Shown: positions 56,723-64,000 of the stretch, piece after piece
How the letters are laid out: each line of letters begins with the position of its first letter
Position numbering within the stretch: position 1 is the first letter of the stretch
Assembly: GCF_029784135.1 (NCBI RefSeq)
Contig: NC_073744.1
Span: forward strand, 103,771,766 to 103,835,765
DNA from: Toxorhynchites rutilus septentrionalis
Lineage: Eukaryota; Arthropoda; Insecta; Diptera; Culicidae
Direction: 5' to 3'
Length of the DNA stretch: 64,000 bases
Made by a program: the position numbers and the translations under genes
The notes under the pieces: model-generated
The model's input: the letters and a program-made list of their open reading frames with translations, nothing else
The model's database searches: none
Told to the model about the DNA's origin: nothing

Positions 56723-58399
56723 TTTTTTTTTTTTTTTTTACTTAAATTCTTTTTATTTCTTAATTTGGTTTACATTTTAATATAATACTACATTTCAAGT
56801 GATCAACCTAGGGTTCTACATCTTTAAGTTGCAATGTCAAGTTCTGTAATGATTTTCATCATACACATTATCCGATTGTTTCATATTCCTATTGTAAAAT
56901 CATGCCTAAACTATTCTAGTTTTTTTGTTACCTCTTTTTTTATACCTAAATCTAACTTATAAGATACCCTCCCCAAATTATTTACATTGTCCCAACTTAA
57001 ACTACTTATCTAACTGGAAATAAATATATCTACCCTAATCCAAAGCCGTTACCTTGAAAGGTAACGACTAGAAAGTCAGGTAGCCTAATCATACAGATTT
57101 TGTATTATTCCGTGTATTGAGAGAGCGCAACTCTGTTCAAATTTCATGCAATTATTATTGATAATTTCATCCAAGGTTTTAATCCCGGCCAGTTGATGTA
57201 TCTCCGAATTTCGCGTTCTGGGAGAAGAGTTTAGAATCATACGAAGAATTTTGTTTTGTATGCGTTGAAGTTTTAATTTGTGTGTTGGAGCACAGCACTC
57301 CCAAACGGGCATCGCATATGCGATAACTGGAAATATTATTTGTTTATATACTGCAAGTTTATTCGTTAGAGATAATCGAGAGTATCTATTGATCAGGGGA
57401 TACAATGACCTGATTAAAATGTTGCATCTTGTGTCTGTTTTGTCAATGTGTGCTCTGAAGGTAAGCTTTCGATCGAAAGTTAGACCCAGATAGACTATTT
57501 CTGAAGACCATTCAATACTATTGCCATTAAGACTGACTGTCATATTTTGAGGAGGAACAAGCTTTGGAGTGTTCTTGTGGGGAAACAATATGACTTGTGT
57601 CTTTGCTGCATTTATGCATATTTTCCAATTATTGAAATATCCAGACAAAGCGTCTAATCCTCTTTGAAGTTTAAATCTTAGTTCTGTAATACTTCTGCCC
57701 TTGTAAATGATGGCAGTGTCATCTGCAAATAATGACAGTTTCCCATCAGATGGGAGAGCGGGAATATCTGAAGTGTAGATATTGAAAAGAATTGGTCCCA
57801 AGATAGATCCTTGAGGAACACCTGCATTCACGATGAATTTCTCTGACGAAATATTGTTTATAGAAACATTGAATGCTCTATCAGAAAGATAATTTTTGAT
57901 AATTTTTATCAAGTATGTAGGAAAACCAATGTTCTGAAGCTTGTAAATGAGACCATTATGCCAAAAATTATCAAATGCTTTTTCAACATCAAGAAGTGCC
58001 ATGGCAGATAATTATGAAACTGACTTGTTTCGTCTGATTATATTGTATACTCTACGAAGCTGGTGAATGGTAGAGTGGCCTTTTCGGAATCCAAACTGCT
58101 CATCCAAAAATATATTGTGCTCGTCTGCAAAAGCAAGAATGCGCGTTAATATAAGTTTTTCGAATACTTTCGAAAATGCTGAGAGAAGGCTAATTGGTCG
58201 ATAGCTCTTTGAAGAAGAAGGATCTTTTCCGGGTTTTAGTATCGGGATCACTTTTGCCAACTTCCAACTCGAGGGGAAGTAACTAAGTGATAGACATCTG
58301 TTGAAGACAGAAGTCATAATATCATATAAGTTGTTACTAAGATGTTTCAACTCAATGTTAAATATACTATCGAAGCCGGGGGCCTTCATATTCTTCAAC
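56723..58399 (-). pseudogene. Jockey-clade (Juan-like) ORF2, 3' part and 3' UTR
   Basis: The minus-strand RT reads MKAPGFDSIFNIELKHL, KPGKDPSSSKSYRPISLLS, FGFRKGHSTIHQL, ALLDVEKAFDNFWH, NAGVPQGSILGPILFNIYTSDIP and the catalytic LFADDTAIIY. The C-terminus has VYLGLTFDRKLTF and LKLQRIQNKILRMI. There is no RNase H. The motifs and lack of RNase H fit the Jockey clade and resemble the mosquito Juan elements. An in-frame TAA at about 58012 breaks it. The 3' tail is the T-run 56723-56740. The upstream part continues at 63642 beyond a BEL/Pao insertion. Confidence 0.88.
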
Positions 58400-58404
58400 G
58401 AGCG
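58400..58404. repeat. 5-bp target duplication of the BEL/Pao insertion, left
   Basis: GAGCG, matching 63637-63641. The Jockey frame (VISVIRS|LKNMKAPGFD) is restored on removal. Confidence 0.92.
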
Positions 58405-58533
58405 TGTTAGATATGAAGTAGAATTTTCCAGAAATGTAGAAATCTAGTAACCTAGCAGCTTAACAATCTAGCCATCTAGTAATCTTGCGATTTGTGCACC
58501 CTAGCAACCCAATGTTTTTCGCTCCTATAGCAA
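58405..58533. repeat. Inverted LTR-start segment at the 3' end of the BEL/Pao element
   Basis: 129 bases identical, in inverted orientation, to 63508-63636. The inner boundary is at CTATAGCAA|TTTAAACAG, directly abutting the integrase zinc-finger codons. Confidence 0.95.
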
Positions 58534-61500
58534 TTTAAACAGGTTCGAAGGACACTTCTTACAGCTCTCCGGCCATGCAATGGCCAGAATTCATCCCTGA
58601 GAACTGCGAGGGTTACGTTATTGCCACCATGGGCAAGCTTCTTATGGTGGTGCATAATTAGCAGTTTTGTGAACGGGTGAAAACCTGGGATGACCATTTG
58701 ATGTTGAATGTTGTAGGGTTCAGAAGATAGCTGTAGCCGGCCACCAACTCGAATCACACCTTCAGGATCCAGAAACGGACTGAGGAGCCGAAGTTTGGAA
58801 TGTTTCGAAACTGGAAGTCCTTTGCGCAGAGCCTTTAACTCATCGGGGAATGATTCTGATTGCACTAGTTTCGTCAGATACAACTTAGTAACGTGTAGTT
58901 CCTTGACGAGAAGCACTCGGTCCGGGATTCGAATATTCTTTGAGCGTGTATTTTGGATGAATCGGAATGCCCATCCCACCACATTCAGCAACATATTGTA
59001 TGATGAGAATCGCAGGAACAATTCGTGGGGAGCAGAAGTTTGGAGAGTCAGCACAGCTGCAGTACGTTGTTCCAATTCTTCCACTGGGAGCTCGGTGCGC
59101 GGGAGATTTTGAGTGGGCCACACTTCCTTGGGTCCGTGTAGCCAGCTTGGTCCGTGAAGCCATTTGTCACAGGTGACTAGTTCGTCAGCAGGGAAACCGC
59201 GGGACAACAAATCAGCGGGATTTTCGATCCCTGCAACGTGCAGCCAAGGGAATCCATGGGTTGTCGCTTGTATTTCAGAAAAAACGGTTGGCAACAGAAG
59301 TTTTCCAGGTCCGCGGTGGCGCCTTCATCCACTGCAGGACCACTGTTGAGTCTGACCAGAAGTACTTCCTAGAGGAAATCTGATCAAGAGCAGCAACTAC
59401 TTTTTCAAACAAACGGGTAGCGAGGAGAGCTGCGCACAACTCGAGCCGGGGAATGCTGATTGGTTTCAATGGGGCTACCTTCGATTTGGAAGCCAGCAAA
59501 CTCACTTTGACGTTGCCATGGGCGTCTTCGGATCGGATGTAAATACATGCTCCATATGCAGCTTTTGATGCGTCTGCAAATGTGTGGTATTCGGCGACTT
59601 GATAATTCCGAATGAATGCATTTCGATCAATCCGAAATTTTGAAAGAGTGGGAAGTTGTTGGCAGAATATTTACCACTTACGGTGAAGATCTGGAGTAAT
59701 TTCATCATCCCATTCTAAGGACAGAAGCCAGAGTTGTTGCATTAGGATCTTTGCTTGAACGATGACGGGGGACACGAGCCCAAGTGGATCGTACAGCTGG
59801 GCAATCGTTGACAACACTTCCCGTTTAGTTGGTACCGGATTTATTACGTTGACGGCAATATTAAAACGCAGTTTGTCGGTCTCTGGTTCCCAGCAGATGC
59901 CGAGAGTTTTAACTGTTTCCTCGGGATCGAACTTCATGGGAGATCGGGTGCCTTGGAGTTCTTCAGGAATTTCTGATAACACTTCGAGGGAATTGCTAAC
60001 CCATTTTCGCAAACGAAATCCACCTCGCTTCAGTAGTTTCATCAAATCATTTTGCAGTTGAATAGCTCGTTCCACAGTGCTTTCGCCGGAAATTAAATCG
60101 TCCACGTACACGTCTTTTCTCACTACTCGGCTGGCCTCGGGAAAATGTGCACCTTCATCTTCTGCCAATTGCTGCAGAGTTCGGGTCGCCAAGAACGACG
60201 ACGGAGCAAGACCGTACGTAACGGTGGAGAGTTCGTAAGCTTTGATGGGTTCAGTGCTGTCGAATCTCCAGAATATTCTCTGGAGTGGGCGATCGGTTGG
60301 ATGTAGCAAAACCTGGCGGTACATTTTTTCAATGTCCCCCACTAGCGCAATTGGAAACTGTCGGAAACGCAGAACAATAGTGAGCAATTCGTCTTGAACG
60401 ACTGGTCCGACAAGGAGGGCTTCGTTGAGAGAATGTCCGGAACTCATTTTCGTTGAGCCGTCAAATACGACACGAACTTTTGTCGTCGAACTGTCCTCTT
60501 TTACGACTGGATGGTGGGGAAGATAGCAAGCATCTGGGCGATCTACATCTTCATTAGGTACTTCCTTCATGTGCTTAAGAGCTATATATTCCTTGATGAA
60601 ATCATGATACTGCGGTTTGAGATCTGGCTTTTTCTCTAGCATTCGTTCTAACCAACGGAATCGTTGAAGAGCTGTCAATTTTGAGCTTCCAAACATTTGT
60701 TTGAATTGAGGATGTCTGGGCATTCGTACGATGTATCTACCAGACTTTTCCCGAGAAACGGTTTCACGATAAAAATTCTCACAATTCTGCTCATCTACAG
60801 AATAGTTCGTTCCGCTTACCTCTTCAAGTTTCCAAAAACGTTCTAACAGATCTTCGATCGACGGGATTTGAGCCACATGACAAGTTACTGTTTCTCTTGA
60901 ATCGCCGTGCTCCATTTGACCAGTTACGATCCAGCCAAAGACGGTTTCTACCAGCATGGGAAGATTATGGGTCAAATGGATTCGTCCATCACGCAAAAGA
61001 GTGTAAAAATGACCTGCGCCAATTATGAGGTCGATTCTTCGGGAAATATTAAATTCAGGATCGGCTAACAAAATTGATTTCGGGATTTTCCAATGGACAG
61101 CAGAATATGAAACTGCTGGGGTATGGCTGGTGACTTTTCGTAGGACGAGAAAATCCATTTGCTGCTTGAAATCGTTCACTCTGGATCGAAGCTCAGTAGT
61201 CACCTGGTGCTTAGCGCTCGTGAGGGTGCCATCTACACCCGAGATGGGGACGTTGACTGTTGTGCGTGTAAGATGCAACTGCTGACACAACCGTTCACTG
61301 ATGGCATTTGGCTGCGAACCTGTGTCCAACAAAGCTCGAGCCAAGTGTTCTTGTCCATATGTATCTACGATTATTAGAACCACGGTAGAAAGAAGTACAC
61401 TTATTTTGTTCCCTTCTACAGCTGCGTTGGATGTTACTATTTGAGTATTATTGTCGGCAGCCAGAGTCTCGGTGGTGGCAATGGCAGTTACTATGCGGGA

Positions 61501-62814
61501 GGGACCAGGCATGGGCTTGTTTCCCAACAAGATTGTCTCTGACTTAGGTTCCGGATGGGATTGAGTTTCGATATAGCCGGGGTGTATCATCGAGTGGTGC
61601 CGCTTAGTACAATGTTTGCACACAAACTTTGAGCGACAAGCACGAGCAAAATGGTCGCTACGAAAACAATTACCACATAACTTTTTGTCGTTTACGACCC
61701 TTAGACGATCTTGAACATTCATTTCGTTGAATATGGGACATTTCATTAGCAAATGCCTCTGCTTCTCACAGGCAGGGCACATCGGATAGACTTTGCTGTC
61801 AGTTTCACTCATAGCATTGGAACTGACACGGGTAACATTTTTCTTTTTGATTCCAGAATTCGGATTCTCGGTTTTTGATTGAGATGGATTGGGGCGGTTG
61901 ATCATAATCGTCTCCAGTACTCGAGTCCTTTTCTGCAGGAACTCAACCATTTTTTCGTAGGCCGGATTTTCATCTGATGCGATTGATTCCTCCCATGCGC
62001 TGTGGGAGGCGTCATCTAATTTGTCTACCAGCAGCTCTATCAGAATGGAACTAAATTGTTCGACAGGTTCTCCTAATTGCTGCAGTACCTTGGTGTGCCG
62101 TTGAAAATCATCAAGAATGCGGTGGAGCGCCTCCACTGAATTATTCGAGATTTTTGGGTATTTCAGGAGCGCTCGTATGTGCTTCTTCCGTAATAGACGC
62201 TTATTGGAATAACGCTTGACAAGCGTGTCCCAAGCAACAGAGTAGTTCGCAGCCGTGATGGTGATTGATTGAATGAGATTCGCTGCTTCTCCCTTTAGAG
62301 CAGCGCGGAGATAGTGAAACTTCTGCACACTTGATATCTCCGTGGACGAGTGTATCATGGAAAGGAAAGTGTCATGGAAGGTGAGCCAACCATTAAAATC
62401 ACCATCGAACTCAGGCAGCGTGATCGTCGGCAGTTTAACGTTCAACAGCGGGGTGGGAAATGGTAATCGAGGGGGCATAGCTTGAGTAGAGGTTGATGCC
62501 ACAGACGATTCATGAGTGGGGCGCTTCGCCAACAAACCAGCTTTCACTTGAAAATATTTTTCCTCGATATTGGCTCGCATTTCGACATTTTCTAGTGCAA
62601 AGTTTTCATCATCGTCCAGCTCTTCGTACTGTGATTGTACTGTTTCGAAAGACTCCATCAACTTATCGATACGCTCCAAACGTAGTGGAACTTCGTGGCC
62701 ATGTTCATCAGGATCAAAATTCCGTAAAAATGTCTCCAAACGGGTAATCGAGTCAATAATGTTCTTCCGCTTCAGCTCGACATCTTGACGGTAGCTCCGA
62801 ATACAAATGGACAG
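58534..62814 (-). pseudogene. BEL/Pao Gag-Pol polyprotein (integrase truncated)
   Basis: The minus-strand frame starts just after TTTTAG at 62815 (no ATG seen). The Gag part has LPEFDGDFNGWLTFHDTF and LLRKKHIRALL, the DUF1759-type domain. Zinc knuckles CPACEKQRHLLMKC and CGNCFRSDHFARAC follow. The protease has ARALLDTGSQPNAIS. The RT has RVVFDGSTK, VGDIEKMYRQVLL, TYGLAPSSFLATR and the catalytic YVDDLIS, followed by ILCATRF-type RNase H sequence (RLELCAALLATRLF). The integrase zinc domain is HHHKKLAHGG...LRTCLNCYR and ends there. The main frame is open for about 1,020 codons, then has two frame changes near 59690 and 59500-59280. Without the integrase core this copy cannot supply integration. 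Confidence 0.85.
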
Positions 62815-63178
62815 CTAAAACGGTCGAAAAAGACCCAGCAGTACCGAAAAATTGAGTAAATCTTATTGGAACGGTACTCACCTTGTACCTCTTCCAAAGA
62901 GGCCTTGTATGATTAATTCTATCAGCAACTAACGGGAAATAACAGGTTGAGATAACTGGACAATGGGCAGATATACACGGGTAATGTGGGTGGCAGCATT
63001 AACGAATTTTTCCAATTTCGTTAGAAGTTCGGGCAACGGGGTTTATCTCTGTTAATCTTCTTGATATCGTGCGGATACCGGATGCTCTGGGTAGTGTCGG
63101 TTTTCAGGTTATGTGACCGTACGTCTTCTTGTTTGCGGGGCGAATTGTGTGACCTGTATCCTGGTCACGGCACCAAAA

Positions 63179-63636
63179 TGATGGGGTTGAACACTAATGG
63201 GGCGGGATTTCTACAACGGGTTAATCACTGGGATTTCTTCGTGCAAATGGGGGACTCCAATCTCGATCGCTAGATGGACCGCAGATGGTTTCGACGGGGA
63301 ACACTCGGGGAACACTCGGGGGACACTCGGGGGACACTCGGGGAACACCTCTATTACAGCAGTAGCGTTGAACAACGAACGACTCGTTGAACTATTTCGG
63401 GATATTCATAAAAAAACTCACGGAGTTTTTAACAAAACTTCAGTCCCTTTAATACGTCTTCCATTCTTGAAGGTTCGATACAAAGTAACAAACTGGGTGA
63501 AAAAACGTTGCTATAGGAGCGAAAAACATTGGGTTGCTAGGGTGCACAAATCGCAAGATTACTAGATGGCTAGATTGTTAAGCTGCTAGGTTACTAGATT
63601 TCTACATTTCTGGAAAATTCTACTTCATATCTAACA
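63179..63636 (-). repeat. 5' LTR of the BEL/Pao element (458 bp)
   Basis: Starts TGTTAGATATGAAG at 63636 and ends CCCCATCA at 63179, just before the primer-site region. It contains a short internal tandem of GGGGAACACTCG-type 12-base units at about 63292-63350. Confidence 0.8.
63508..63636. repeat. LTR-start segment paired with 58405-58533
   Basis: First 129 bases of the 5' LTR; perfect inverted match to the element's other end. Confidence 0.95.
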
Positions 63637-63641
63637 GAGCG
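63637..63641. repeat. 5-bp target duplication of the BEL/Pao insertion, right
   Basis: GAGCG, identical to 58400-58404. Confidence 0.92.
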
Positions 63642-64000
63642 TATAACCGAGATAACCTCTTCAGTGGAGATGATTTCATTCTCTTGAGGTGCAGAATGGA
63701 TATTGCCAATATCCCTTACAGTATCATTCACCGAAGCTTCAAATGGACTTGTAATGTCCTGGCCAAGATTGTGTGAACTAGCGAAATGGTTGCCAATTGC
63801 ATTAGCCTTTTCGGCAGGTGTTATCAATCGTTCTGAATTATCAGGTTGAAGAAGAGGAGGAATAGGATTAGACTTGGTCTTGAGGATTTTAGCGAGCCTC
63901 CAAAATGGCTTGGAGTTGTTCGGAAGTTTACTAATATCTTTTGCGAATTTTTTGTTACGGAGACCAATCATTCTGGCCTGGATAACCTTGGTTAACTGAT
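63642..64000 (-). pseudogene. Jockey-clade ORF2, upstream part (continues outside window)
   Basis: The minus strand reads IGLRNKKFAKDISKLP, SKPFWRLAKILK, LITPAEKANAIGNHFASSH and STEEVISVIRS: the linker between endonuclease and RT that precedes the KAPGFD motif. It joins in frame to SLKNMKAPGFD at 58399 when the BEL/Pao element and one GAGCG are removed. The endonuclease lies beyond the window. Confidence 0.88.

Larger units (their letters stand above)
58405..63636 (-). mobile_element. BEL/Pao element with a normal 5' LTR and an inverted LTR fragment at its 3' end
   Basis: The 5' LTR on the minus strand runs from 63636 (TGTTAG) to about 63179, followed by TTTTGGTGCCGTGACCAGGA, a typical BEL/Pao leader/primer site. 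Gag and pol follow to the start of integrase. The 3' end (58405-58533) is not a 3' LTR but a perfect 129-bp inverted copy of the first 129 bases of the LTR. Both outer ends therefore present the same TG...CA terminus. It is flanked by GAGCG duplications, so integration was by integrase. Confidence 0.88.

Noticed and set aside
58405..63636. A TIR DNA transposon, suggested by the 129-bp terminal inverted repeats
   Set aside because: The interior is a BEL/Pao element with its own LTR. The inverted repeat is a piece of that LTR and the 5-bp duplication with TG...CA ends fits LTR integration.

Overview
The window is a transposable-element graveyard from an insect nuclear genome, with no intact host gene. 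The elements point to a mosquito (Culicidae), most likely Aedes-like. They include I-clade retrotransposons with RNase H, an R1-clade element, a Juan-like Jockey element, BEL/Pao and Ty3/gypsy elements, and a tRNA-derived SINE. The organism is inferred from element content only. Every long reading frame belongs to a mobile element and nearly all are broken.

Left part (1-16304): an I-clade element (copy 1) whose 3' UTR holds a (TA)n run. It sits inside a minus-strand reverse-transcriptase element. Next come an I-family 3' tail, three related DNA elements called here E1, E2 and E4 (6729-10388), an endonuclease fragment, a 118-bp tandem repeat, and Ty3/gypsy copy 1 with a tRNA-Lys primer site.

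Nested part (16305-36004): I copy 2 (minus) interrupts gypsy 1. An R1-clade element with an 11-bp target duplication interrupts I copy 2. Gypsy copy 2 (minus) is interrupted by I copy 3. I copy 3 is interrupted by E3, a 6.8-kb DNA element filled by a 198-bp satellite. Region 36160-41777 is a second I-clade family with both ORFs.

Right part (41778-56720): chains of E1, E2, E4 and E5 elements, joined mostly at short A/T runs. They share a 16-base palindromic end (GACGTAG-NN-CTACGTC type) and carry pieces of replication-dependent histone genes. E2 and E4 carry the 5' half of H2A. E5 carries a head-to-head pair of decayed H3 genes. Many copies keep the histone mRNA 3' stem-loop and TATA promoters. 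No transposase is visible. Elements that have mobilised or duplicated histone genes are the most unusual content here.

Far right (56722-64000): a Jockey-clade element (minus) interrupted by a BEL/Pao element (58405-63636). The BEL/Pao copy has a normal 5' LTR but ends, in place of a 3' LTR, with an inverted 129-bp piece of LTR start. It still has a perfect 5-bp target duplication, so it appears to have integrated as an aberrant cDNA.
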